Shown: in pieces, positions 36,401-46,500 of the stretch
Layout of the letters: each line of letters starts with the position of its first letter
Numbering within the stretch: position 1 is the stretch's first letter
NCBI RefSeq assembly: GCF_020085105.1
Contig: NC_058063.1
Location: forward strand, 2,007,001-2,071,000
Length of the DNA: 64,000 bases
Direction: 5' to 3'
From: Siniperca chuatsi
Lineage: Eukaryota > Chordata > Actinopteri > Centrarchiformes > Sinipercidae
Translations under genes and position numbers: made by a program
Notes under the pieces: generated by a model
What the model saw: only the letters and a program-made list of their open reading frames with translations
Told to the model about the DNA's origin: nothing
Databases searched by the model: none

Positions 36401-39247
36401 GAGAGCAAAACTATCGACACTGCAATACATTTTTTTTATTGCAAGTAAAATTAATTTGTGATTTAAAATGTATTAATGAAAAAGTTTTGCTTTTGAAAAC
36501 GAAAGTTTTGTTTTTGAAACCAAAAGCTTTGCTTGCTGTTAGCTGACTCTCGTGGGCGGGACCTACGTTGAAAGATGTAAGACGCGTCTCCTATTGGCCA
36601 GCCTTGATCAGAGTGACAGCTTGGCAAGAATGTTATGTTTGAAATGGTGCACGTCGATTGCTTTTGTTTAACGATCTGTGATATTGTAATGGGTTAAATA
36701 AATACACATTATTTTGTCAGCCTGTAACTGCTAGCTTAGCTCAATAAGCTAGTCACTACCGTTATGTGCCCAGGCTGCCTGTTAGCCTGGAACTGTTAGC
36801 CTACATGACGTTGTGCATGTAGCTACTAGTTAACAGGACTATTTAGGTTCAACGATCTAACATTAGTTAATTCCATATTTGTGACGTGCTGTATTATTTT
36901 ATCAGCCTGCTTAACATTAGTTAATGTTAGTCACTATCTTGTCTTAGGTGTCGCGCATAAAAACAGGTGGAGAGAAACCCAGACTGCTCAGCTAGCTATT
37001 TTCGATTTTAATAGTAGCCTCAGACCTGTGACCCGTCAGCTCTGTGTGGAGCGATGAGGAGTCTGTAACCTTCCTCACATTAATACATGAAACAAACAGA
37101 AATGTCATTTCCATCGTGTTTTCTACATTGTTTTATTCACATTGTTTGAGGTTTGATTGGCGCGCACTCCATTACGTCATCTTGTTGCGCCCTCTTATAA
37201 TGGAAAATTGGCGCCACCTACTGCTTATCTCGATGAACCAACTCCTAATAATCACATTACGGGAGTGGATGGAAACAAAGCATTTATTCGCATTTTCTTT
37301 TGCCGGTTTTTGGCCCACCAACCGAAATTACCTTTGGGAATATGGCTTTATGGGAATGCATAGTGACAAGTCCAGTATTGTCCTGCAGTATTGTACAGCT
37401 TGTGCATGACTGGAATCAATTTTTAATAACATTTATTGTTTTCTCTGCATGATGTACCTTAATATAAGCACATTATTATAATAAAAATGATGGATGGAAT
37501 TTCTTGTAGTCAAATCGTTTTCATAGTTTTATGTCTTCACTGTAGATTGTTTTCCAAGCTGGCACAGAGGCTATTCGTTTGAATGGATCATCATGCACCT
37601 GTGCAGTAGGCAAAGTTCTATGCATCCATCTTCTCACCATGCTGTTTCAGAGTGCCCGTTATAGCATGATGCAGGCGACGGCGGTTCCACCAACTATGGC
37701 CTGCACAAGCACTCTACAAACATGGCATCGCCCACGGACACAGGTAACTTTGTGCAACACTGATGATATATTAAAGCAAAACATTACTACTATCATGGCT
37801 GCTTGTTTGTATCATTCTCAGGAGGACTGAGCGAGAGCTCACCGAATGGTGTGGAATACTTGACTTACTGGAGTCAAAGCTGATCATACCTCCCTTAAAA
37901 CCTCAGCACAGTTCAGCAAAGAAGCAGCTCTGAAAACACAAGCCATAGCTCGGCTTTGAATTCTTGTTAAAAGAGTGAAAGAGTATCATATCTGGGACAA
38001 CACTCTTCCTCTAACTTTGTCCGGGACAGTCAGCAGGCTGTGGACCTACTGCTGCTTGATTTGAAAGGCCACATACCTGTTGCATGGAGTATGAATGTGT
38101 TATTTTTTAATGTTGTAGCCACTTTATTCAGGTACTTAAGTACAATTTTGATAAACTTGTACTTTACTCGAGTATTTCCATTTAATGTTACTTTGTACTT
38201 CTACTCCACTTCATTTCAGAGGCAAATATTGTACTTTTTATTCCACTAAATTTATTTGACACTGATACTTTTCTCATCAAAAATACATGATATGCTGATG
38301 TATGATGCAGCACTGTGCTACTGATCTACCCAGTGGTATACCACTGTTAAATTGTCAATTTTCAAATTTGTCATTTTCAAATTTGAATTAACATTTGAAT
38401 ATTGTCCACTGTACAGCGGGTTACAACTTTTAAATGTGAAAAAAACAATTAAAAGTTATAACTTTTCCACTTTCATTTTAATAGTCATAGAACGCCCATA
38501 TAAGTATGTGAAAATGAAAATTGGATTATTGCATTTTCATTTTTTCTCAAGTAACACATACATATGTGGAAAATTCAAATGCTATTGTGGAATTACATTT
38601 TCAAATTTACATTATCATTTGAATATAGTCCAGTATATGCTTCCATACATTTTTGGTTTGCGTTTTATAGTCTCTGTCTGCATCCGTTGATAACGCCCCT
38701 TGGAAATCGAAAATGAACTGAGAGGTTCCTGCCAGGCTAGCAAATATAGCCTGTGATGGGTGAAATTTTTTATCAAGCAAAAATACAAAAATCTGTTTGA
38801 TCCAGGTTTACCAATGAGGATTTGCTGCTTTATATCATTGTAAAATGAATATAAACAAGCAATTTGAAGATGTATTTAAAATTTCTACAAAGTTCTTGAC
38901 TGCATCTTACCCATAGTGGTGAGAGTGACAATGACAAAGTAGAGTGATGATGTGAAATCATAGTGTCTCTCATCGGAATCAGCCTTCAGAACAGCTACGT
39001 CACCGTGGTGAGCAGAGAGCGCTTTCCCCAGCAGCTCGCTCAGCCTGCTCTCCAGTACACAGGGGTGCTCCTGCAGGAAGGAACGACGCAGCTCCTCCAC
39101 CTCAGCTCTCAGCTCCTTCTCCACCGGCTTCTCCACAGCTGTGAACACCAGGCCTCCCAGCACAATGAAGAGCAGGTAGCAGAGAACCAGGCAGGCAAAT
39201 GCATTAACCTGGCAGAACAGACCCAGGGAAGACACAAGCTGGGCCAT
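27425..39247 (-). CDS. kcnk7: Two-pore-domain (K2P, TWIK-group) potassium channel, KCNK7-like; exons 38911-39247, 28662-29057, 27425-27717
   Basis: The three coding exons join in phase (phase 1 at both introns) to a 341-residue protein, the usual TWIK length. Domains in order: M1 about 15-37; extracellular cap with the dimer cysteine Cys63 (LQEHPC); pore 1 about 100-119; M2 about 124-145; M3 about 175-199; pore 2 about 207-227; M4 about 241-258; then a cytosolic tail. All splice sites are GT-AG. K2P channels carry background K+ current across the plasma membrane. Here both selectivity filters are unusual: pore 1 reads TTMGSDS instead of TTxGYGx, and pore 2 reads STVGQGGN instead of STIGLGDY. 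Mammalian KCNK7 also has an altered second filter and is known as a silent member. Intron 1 interrupts the filter glycine codon, the conserved K2P position, and is 9.85 kb of transposon debris. KCNK6 is the alternative paralog; linkage to ehbp1l1 favours kcnk7. Confidence 0.85.
28125..28260 (+). repeat. Partial copy of the tttatatagcgccaattcataac repeat in kcnk7 intron 2
   Basis: Shares 'aattataacagaagttatct', 'cttttcatatagagcaggt' and 'agagacccaacaattcc' with the copy at 26955. It is in the 944-bp second intron. Confidence 0.6.
29225..29510 (+). pseudogene. L1-type LINE reverse-transcriptase fragment
   Basis: A plus-strand frame reads VSLPHGTSSRFDVQKGIRQG then CPTSP and AEMLAVMIKNCENLTKLKV. 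This is the RT block before the catalytic motif in teleost L1 elements, and a shifted frame then gives FADDTTLLLK. It is short, broken, and antisense to kcnk7, only about 170 bp upstream of exon 2. Confidence 0.75.
29796..30084. mobile_element. hAT-like MITE with cagtgccgctgct termini
   Basis: The left end cagtgccgctgctagcc is the imperfect inverse of the right end (agcagcggcgctg), and subterminal 'ttttggtgccct' and 'cttggtgccctacgc' copies point inward. There is a run of nine Gs inside. No coding sequence is present and no convincing 8-bp target duplication was found. Confidence 0.65.
30085..30984. other. Intron 1 of kcnk7, nothing recognised
   Basis: No exon, tandem repeat or assigned mobile element could be supported in this part of the intron. 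Confidence 0.4.
30985..31310 (-). mobile_element. Penelope-like element 3' tail, inverse copy
   Basis: This segment is the inverse of 20286-20620: both contain catatgctaatcaggtactt, gaaactaggcagggtaaac and gaatgatttccggatggga words in matching order. It ends head-to-head with a plus-strand piece at 31318-31480. Confidence 0.75.
31318..31480 (+). mobile_element. Penelope-like element fragment, plus copy
   Basis: Repeats 'ggagccgaaacgtcttgatt', 'gaaaacagtgtccagatgac' and continues to 'gaatgagggactacaccgtc'. The same last segment occurs at 35725-35820, so this marks a true element boundary. Confidence 0.7.
31743..33040 (-). pseudogene. L1-type LINE ORF2 C-terminal part, internally deleted
   Basis: The frame at 31743-32117 encodes the ORF2 C-terminal tail (SHIFWLCKVSSRKIRELSNV, then NWLKTYNLINSKWKDLE). 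Upstream, 32762-33040 carries the RT entry block AIITVLYKPGKIPTDCSYYG. That is followed almost at once by post-RT sequence (LPKLQAYYQAAQVRNIQVWI in a shifted frame), so the catalytic core is deleted. It lies on the same strand as kcnk7, within intron 1. Confidence 0.7.
33041..33593 (+). pseudogene. Second L1-type ORF2 fragment, opposite orientation
   Basis: Reads FKSINQFNFNFIWRNQTHDI, then 'LDFECMNGTLKLNWLKQ' and 'NWMDRNIWCVMDLLDVNG' with frameshifts. This is the post-RT region of a different teleost L1 subfamily (DFxxMNG type) from the neighbour at 31.7 kb. It is cut off by the Rex1 copy at 33594. Confidence 0.65.
33594..35040 (+). mobile_element. Rex1-type LINE, 5'-truncated and broken
   Basis: The 33592-34185 frame holds RT blocks '[12 protein letters not shown]', 'NTGAPQGTVLSPFLFTIYT', a catalytic box changed to VSDD, 'ATKSKELVVDLRR' and 'DYKYLGVHMDNKL'. 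After a small deletion, the 34218-34580 frame continues with 'ESVVAGAVLYAVACWGSRLR' and 'LNKLIRKAGDIVGVELDSL'. The element ends at gggatcaataaagtatttct followed by gattctga, the Rex1 3' tail. The F-to-V change in the catalytic box, the frameshift and missing 5' half make it inactive. Confidence 0.85.
35325..35645 (+). repeat. AT-rich repeat arm, left copy
   Basis: From 'atactggactatattcaaat' to 'ggacaatattcaaatg', this ~320-bp stretch is the imperfect inverse of 38345-38645. Internal short palindromes around 'caaatgttaattcacatttg' recur. Confidence 0.75.
35725..35820 (+). mobile_element. Penelope-like element terminal fragment
   Basis: Carries 'gaaaacagtgtccagatgac' through 'gaatgagggactacaccgtc', identical in order to 31375-31475. 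Confidence 0.7.
35821..37550. other. Intron segment with probable transposon debris
   Basis: The segment between the AT-rich arms contains 'ttggcgccacctactgctta' and similar words usual in fish DNA transposons. A frame at 37044 begins MWSDEESVTFLTLI, loosely like Myb/SANT-type trihelix domains of transposon proteins. That similarity is too weak to assign. Confidence 0.35.
37554..37740 (+). pseudogene. Exon-like fragment encoding a SWIM-type zinc finger
   Basis: An acceptor-like tgtag precedes 37554 and a donor-like acacag|gtaact follows about 37740. Between them an open frame encodes NGSSCTCAVGKVLCIHLLTM then LFQSARYSMMQATAVPP and WHRPRT. The C-x-C...C-x-H pattern, AxYS and 'WHxPRT' blocks resemble SWIM zinc fingers found in multi-copy fish proteins that also carry a YqaJ-type nuclease domain, which are probably transposon-encoded. 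No nuclease domain is visible nearby. It lies antisense inside kcnk7 intron 1. Confidence 0.5.
38345..38645 (-). repeat. AT-rich repeat arm, right copy (inverse of 35325-35645)
   Basis: Inverse-complement of the left arm, sharing 'catttgaatatagtccagta', 'gaacgcccatataagtatgtg' and 'ggattattgcattttcat'. I judge identity by eye at roughly three quarters, so the copies are old or belong to different subfamilies. Confidence 0.7.
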
Positions 39248-39479
39248 TGTTGGTTCTGACTGCTGTTTCTCTACAGACTGCAACCAGATACTGAAAGCTA
39301 TAGGCTTTAAATATTTAGAAAGGTAGAGCAGGCCACAGACACAGGTCCAGTCAAAGAGATAGATCAGTTGAAAACAATTCTGTATAATACAGGCATTTTT
39401 GGATTCAAAAGGGTAAAATAAAGGTTTCAAAACTACAGTAGAGAATTTTTTATTCAATGAAAACAGCAGCTATATACAA

Positions 39480-40160
39480 GATTTCAAATTACAAAACTTG
39501 GCAGGCCTATAACCTGTCCATTTGCTCCAACACTGTTCTCAGCAGGTATTCAGTCTCAGGGCTTTGGAGAGAAATAACAACCCTACCGGTCACTCCATAC
39601 TTTTCACCCATATTCTAGACTCTCTTGTGTGGGATCCTGTTTGACACTAAGGTCTGAGCTCCAGCTTCAGCAGAGCCCACCAAATGATGCTGCAGAAGGG
39701 TTAGACTGATACACTGGTGTGCCATCAGTAATTACATACAGTATTCATTCATTATAGAATTGGCCAAACTAGTACAACGGTTGATGATAAGCCCTCAGCT
39801 AATTCTATATAGTGTAGAGTATCGTGCTCAAAGGATTACTTGACTCATTAATTAACCAATACAAACAAAAACAATCAATTCATCTTTTACATCATGTATC
39901 AAAAGCACATGGCAAAAGTGCCAAAAACATTCTCTGGTTCCAGCTTCTCAAATATGAGCATTTGCTGCTTTTCTCTTCTTTATATCATTCTGAAGAGAAC
40001 ATATTTGGCTTTTTGACTGGTGGTTGGACAAGAAAAATATTCAATATTATGATGGCCATTTTTCTGTTTTCTGGACTTAATGATTAGTCTGAAAAATCTA
40101 AAAAATAAATCAGAAATTATGAGAATGATTGTTAGTTACAGCCATAAATTTGGAATTAAG
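39480..40160. other. Intergenic sequence upstream of kcnk7
   Basis: No promoter element or exon was recognised between the kcnk7 start codon and the MITE at 40.2 kb; any non-coding kcnk7 exon would lie here. Confidence 0.35.
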
Positions 40161-40164
40161 TGTT

Positions 40165-40450
40165 GGTTTAATATTGACTGTATATAAAGATGGACGACGC
40201 GTCTCCACTTCCTCCCACTGCACAAAAATGAAGCCCATATATCCTAGCTACGGGAGCTGCCATCTTGCACTGGTGGCGTCATTTGGAGCCGGAGTCTGCG
40301 CAGTAGTGATCGGGGCTGGAGCCGCGGTATCGAGGTCCCGCCCATACACCCGTTTACTGTTTTGGTTCACTCTCACTGCTCTCATTCTCATAGCATTGAT
40401 TTCGGCCGCAGCAGCAGCTGTTTTCAGCCAAAAGCTCTGCTAAACCCACT
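40165..40450 (+). repeat. MITE/SINE-like repeat (gactgtatataaagatgga family)
   Basis: Contains 'gactgtatataaagatggac', 'gtctccacttcctcccactg', 'gctgccatcttgcactggtg' and 'gtcatttggagccggagtct', a very common fish repeat. The 104-residue frame across it is incidental. Confidence 0.65.
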
Positions 40451-41228
40451 GTGCACTACCTGCTCAGCAGCAAACAGCAGGCAGACCAGCTAATAATAGA
40501 CCAATTAATAATAATGCTGCTCTGTAACTGCTGGATGAGTAAATAAGCAACTATTTGCTAACAAGTTCACTACATCAACTTAAAGGTGAAGATAATAATA
40601 ATAAGTCAATACTGTGTTCACAGTTGGTTTCTTCTACTCTCAAGTGGCTAAAAAAAAAATAAGTTATTGGAGGTTTAAGAAAACACAACCAAAGAAAAAA
40701 AAACGCAAAGAAGACATTTTCCCAACTTTGAAAACATACATCAGATTAAGAAAGATTAAGACTGCAAATAAAATTAAATTAAAAAAAACACCCATTAAGA
40801 AACACATTTTAAATTTGACAACACATACTTGACAAAGAAACATGCTGGAAATAGAGAAAAGCAAATGTGTCATTCACAACATAACGGAAATTTTTGGGGA
40901 ACACTAAAATCGGACAATGTTGACCAGCGATGTTGGAAAATTAGCTAAAAAAGTTCTAGTTTCAACATTCTGATCGCACCATTCTGATATTATTGGAGAT
41001 ATTGGCTAACACCAGCTAACATTAGCCTTTCACAAAGTACCAGGGTGTTCATCAATGTTAAGTCTCCTTCGGAAACTTCTGTTGTTCTGTGTCACTTGCA
41101 GTGTTTCATATTTGTTTGTGTTCTGTGTTTACAGTGCATTTCTGTTTGCCACGTATGTATTGTCAAATGTGTTTCTTAATTTGCTTGTTTTTTTGATTTG
41201 CAGTACATCCAAAATATGGCTGCATGTA

Positions 41229-41427
41229 CTGTGGCGCCCCAGTAGCTCACTTTGTAGAGTGCGTACCATTAGGGCTGAGTCCTGCAACCCGGGTTCGATA
41301 CCAACCCGCGGCCCTTTGCTGCATGTCATCCACCCTCTCTTTCACACCTTTCCCGTCTGTCTCTGCAGCTGTGACTGTCAAATAAAGGCTAGAAAATGCC
41401 TGAAAAATAATCTATAAAAAACAAAAA
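41229..41427 (+). mobile_element. tRNA-derived SINE
   Basis: The 5' part has a tRNA-like A box (gtagctcactttgtagagtg) and a B box (ggttcgatacc). A SINE body follows (ccctttgctgcatgtcatcc ... tcaaataaaggctagaaaat) and an A-rich tail. The 9-bp word ctgcatgta occurs directly before (41220-41228) and after (41428-41436), giving a clear target-site duplication. It is non-coding and lies between kcnk7 and taf6l. Confidence 0.85.
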
Positions 41428-41839
41428 CTGCATGTATAGTGTTTTAATTGTTGTGGTCTAACGTTACACCAGCATCACTTTGGTGCAGTCTGTGTGATGT
41501 GTTGGATACGTCGGTGGAGTGGTGCTGTCCACCAGTGTCTTCTTTGACACTACCGCTTGGGGGTCAGAAATGTTCAAATACTACACTTGGTAGATTTAAA
41601 TCAGTTTGAACTGGACCATAAAGACTTTTGTTGTCTCAGTGAATTACGGTCCAAATGTAGTTCTGCACCTTGATAATAAAACAGAATCAATTTCGATTTT
41701 CAACTATGAAAATATCATTAATTACCAATTATTGCCATTTTAAGCCGAAAAATAGTAATATGGGCCTGTTAAAGACTGTCGTAGGCAAACCCTCCTTTGT
41801 AGCAATGCAGTCTGTAGCTCATTTCTGAGACCCTCGTCG

Positions 41840-43502
41840 CTAGAGAGGCAGATGAAGGGAGTAATGGGAACACGACCAGCGGCGTACAGGTTTACCCACC
41901 CTGCCGATGACAGGCAGTTTGTGGGCGTAGGCACGCGGTGGGATGGCAGAAAGAGGAGGAGTCGGGGCAAAAGTGGTCTGAAAGGGACGGCGGCCTTGGC
42001 AACGGCGACCCATTTGCCGCCCGCCGATGAGGAAGGAGAACGCCGGAGGTCCTGTCTGAGGAGAGGTGAAGCGAGCTTTGGGGAAAACGTCACGAGACAG
42101 ACCTGCTGAGCGCTGGCCTGAACGTGACGCGGAGGATCTGGAGCGCTGCACAGAGGAGGAGCGAGCCAGGGACCTGAAGGAGAAAAGAGAGCAACATTCA
42201 GTACTGCATACCCCAACCCAGTGGTTTAGTTTTCAACAAGGGTTAGACTTGTTTGTGTTACCTTCCTGATCCGGTAGCTGCCAGGCTGGGTGGGGGCGGA
42301 TCTGTGCGAGGACTCCCATCCTGCCTGGGGCTGATATTGAGGTTGGCAGTCAACTGTGGCATCTTTCGGGTGGTGTCAGGGTTGGAGGCAGGGCCAGGAG
42401 GTTCCTTCCTGGCATCACCGAGCTGGGACGGGGTACAAGGAGGGTAGCTGCCATAACCAGGCCCTGTACTAAACCTGACAGCCAGGCTGTCTCCAAAGAA
42501 GGAGTAGAGCTCACAGTACATGGCAGGGAGAGGGACCGGGGTCCACTCTTCCCAGGGACAGCCGGCCCCACCTGCCTGAAGGTGGCTGGCGATTCCCAGG
42601 GCAGCCTCTGACAGAGGCTCTGGAGGGGGGCTGAGGCCAGGGGAGCTCACCATGTAACCCATAGCACCCGCCACGGAGCCTGGCTGACCGCTGGAGCCCC
42701 CCTCAGGCGGCTGAGACAGAGATAGAGCCTTCATCTTCAGCAGGCGCTCCACTGCCACCTGCAGGACAGATGACAATGTCTATAACTGCAACGTGATGCC
42801 ATACCAGTCTGTCTGTCAGCTGTTTGCTTTGACAAGTAGCTGTCGGAATATTTTGCTCTTGAACATGACATTTTCTTTGAATATTCATGTCCCAACAAAA
42901 TGTCAACTTTGCACACAAGACACAGTATTTCATCTAACAGGCAGATTGCCATGACATTGCTGGGCACGTTCATGCTCCCAAGAATATTCCATTTTAATGA
43001 CCCAATGAACTTTCCTCTAGTGCCACCGTCATTTTTCTCCCTAAGAATATAGCTAAATTGGTATTTGTTTGGCCCTATCATAGCACATTATATATTAACA
43101 ATGGAACATGACATGTAAGTTGTCACCATAACAACTTAATAAAATGAAATGTTAATTTTGTGTTTTCAGCAAGTGGCAGAATAATTGTTTTTTGAGAGAC
43201 AGCAGTTTGTCTGAATGAGATGATGAGTGAGTTTGTTTTAATGAAATGGCACAGGACAGGCAGCAGTTAACATTGTCAGCCATTGCAAAACACCAAAACA
43301 ATGACTACTTATAGGTCAGGATGTTGCCTAAAATCAAGAAAATACGAGCCGCTGCAGTACTGACCAGGATGGCTCCGTAGACTTTATGTCCATCTGCTTT
43401 GACCTGGGCATTGGAAACAGAGTAGTCATCTAACACAGCCTGGAGGTTGGCCCAGTAGGCAGGAAGGTGTGGAAAGAGCACTCTCTCAACAGCCTGTCAA
43501 CA

Positions 43503-43561
<59 letters not shown>

Positions 43562-46500
43562 TAATGCAGAGATTATTCTCATACAGATTACTGAGGAGAC
43601 CTGAGAGTAGAGCATTTAGACAAGCAGAAAACAGATATAGTGGAGTACTGAAGACTAAAGAATAAAAAAAATATTTACATAGATTTGCATAGATTTCACG
43701 TTTTCCAAAGATACAAAACATTTAGGGCTCCAGCAGTCATAGTGCCACCTACTAGCACAGGCCTGGAATGAAGTCATTTTTAGGGCAAGGCCAGTTTGGC
43801 CTCTGATAAATACAAATGTATTGGGGCATCACGGCCAAAGTGTCGGGCACCAAGGCCAAAACTAATGGTGCAATAACAATAAGTGATAATTACACTGAAT
43901 GAAGACAAAACAGAATACAATCAACAATTAGGATCCAGTGTATTGAAACACAGTACTGAGTTTATTTAAAAACGGTACAATTAATCTTTGACTTTTCCAC
44001 AAAATGCTGTATGATTGTTGTTTTTAAATGTGAACAGTTCATTATATTAATTGTTATACTGTTATATTTTAATGATAAAATAAAGTCTATAAATAGGCTA
44101 AGGGTGAGCAAAATTAATCCGAACAAATTTCAGCACCCATGCAACTATTAGCATTTGAGTCCGAGATCATCAGCTCGCTACCAGCCTGTAACCAACGGTC
44201 GGTTAGCTGCGCTATTGTAACGGGAGAAGACCGTGGGAATGAGATGCAAACCTTTCCAAAAATGAAGATTTCTCACTAAAATACGTGCTGGTTGGTGGAT
44301 CAGATACAAACCGAATTAATCACTGACTCATAACACTATTTATGTAACGGTCTAGTGTGTGTGACGGTATTTGAGGAGTTTACCAAAATAACTTGGTTTC
44401 GCCTTTGGTGCTGGAGAGATACATGTGCAGATGGTAAGAAAAAGTTTTTTGACAGTGGGGTTTATTTTGTTTATTTCTATGATTTCAACCCAGATTTGTT
44501 GTTCACAATGTAACGTTAGCATTATCAAGGGGAAAGAAATACCATATGTGCGCTCCTTTTGTGGCATCGCGCTGAAAAAGTAACCCCCCCCCGTCAGATC
44601 TTAAAAGTTAGAGCTAAACTCTATGCACATTCGTAGTTAGCTAACACTATGCAGCAAAATCCTACCAACTTTAAAACACACATGTATTAATACTTACACT
44701 GTACAGTGTTGTTAGCTGTTTGTGCTTATCACATAACGTTAATTGTTAGCCAATGTTAGCTAGTGGGTTAGCTGTTAATGTTTATTACGTTAACACAGCT
44801 ATATCTGCGGGAGTGGGAGAAATCTCGTGCTCCTGTTGATGTAGACACTGGGAAACTTTTAGAAACTTTTTTAAGTTTATTTGCTTTAGTTTTAAATGAG
44901 GAAATTGCCCAGTTCACAACAGGGCATGCCAAACTGGCCGTGTGGGTAGTTCATTTTAGACGGGGCATTATGGCCACACTCCGGGGCATCCACGGCAAAA
45001 TTGTGAAACTTTTGAGTTTTCATTGAACGGTTTTGCCATGGCAAGGCCTACAGTTTGCATTTTTCGCCATGAAGCAGGAAGCTGTTTTTGAAGGGCTAGG
45101 GACACTGGGAAACTCGCATCAGAAGCGGTGAGAAGTGTTGTCTGATATGGGTCCTGGGCGTCAGTGTGGCAAGGGGGCTCGATGGCGGCGCCTACAAAAT
45201 TTCAACGAAGCAGCCCTCGTGGTACGTTTGACCTAGATGTACAAAATCTGGTAGGCACATGTAACATCTCTAGACTTACAAAAAATATTGAGGCATAGCG
45301 CCACCTACTGGCAAGAGGAAGCAAGCCTTGTGTGACAAACATTTGATTTACATCAAATTTACATTGTGTGGTCTACACTTGATATACATCAATATGATGT
45401 ACAATTAGTACATGTTCTCTAGCGCCACATGGTGGACACAGGAAGTGATATTTAACTCGTTCATGCAATGTCCAATATTCATGAAAATGTATATCCATTT
45501 CATGCGACCTCCAGTAAATGTATTGCTGCATTAATAACTCGCTTATGTAACACCACCTACTGGCAACAGGAAGTGAAGCATGAAAAGCTGTGTCAACCGA
45601 CCTCTAGTAACAACATGCAGGTGCCACTCCCTCCACTGGTTCTCATTTTTAGGTTATACCTGATAACATGAACCGGGTAAACTACTTTAATGTCTTGAAC
45701 ACAAGACTGCCAAGATTTACAGATGGAAGAAGTGAACATACCTTCCATCCCAAAGCATGAAGCCCCACCACGGCGCCATAGTGGGAGCAGAGTGGTCTCA
45801 CTGGGTCAGACAGAACCTTTTGGAGCGACAGCAGGATCTGATGGTAGAGACCACTCACCAGATCGCCATGAGTCCTAGAGAGAAAACACAATAATAAAAA
45901 GGAGAATACATATTGGACTTTCATCTGACATTCACCAGACAAACTGAAACACGACTCAAATGAATGTTAATGTCGCTCTGCGTCTGCTGGATATGGAAAT
46001 ATCTATTTGCTAACATGTCTGCCGTTACAGTTTTAAAGGGTGATAATATGTCAGATGTTGTATTTTCAGCTTGCTCAGCTGCACCCAGTGGCCAAAAACA
46101 GGGGAGGGAGGAAAGCTATTCCATTAAAAAAATATTGTCCATGAAATTCTGAATCTAACAGAGACTACAAACTCAAACTAGCTTTGGACCAATACCTATT
46201 GACCGATATGACAAAGAGATTTTGGCCTTACATTTAAAATTCAGGAATCAGCCAGTGAGAATTACCTAGCTGCAACTAATGATTATTTTCATAATCGATT
46301 AACCTGCTGAATAATTTCTCATTAAGACCAGGTGATGTCTACAAATCACATGTTTTGTCCAGCCAACAGTTGAAAACCCAAAGGTAGTCCGTTTACTATC
46401 ACATAAGACAAAGAAAAGCAGCAAATCCTCACAGTTGGGATACTGTAACTAGGTAAGATAAAGGCTTTATGCTATATATTAAAAACTGGCCAATACTACA

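Noticed and set aside
40129-40443. 104-residue frame with a hydrophobic Ala-rich end
   Set aside because: It coincides with a high-copy fish repeat; the apparent membrane segment is repeat sequence.
41229-41300. Functional tRNA gene
   Set aside because: A and B boxes are present, but the cloverleaf is not maintained and a SINE body with a target duplication follows.
44778-45026. 82-residue plus-strand frame in taf6l intron 8
   Set aside because: Within repeat-derived sequence; no match to any known protein that I can name.
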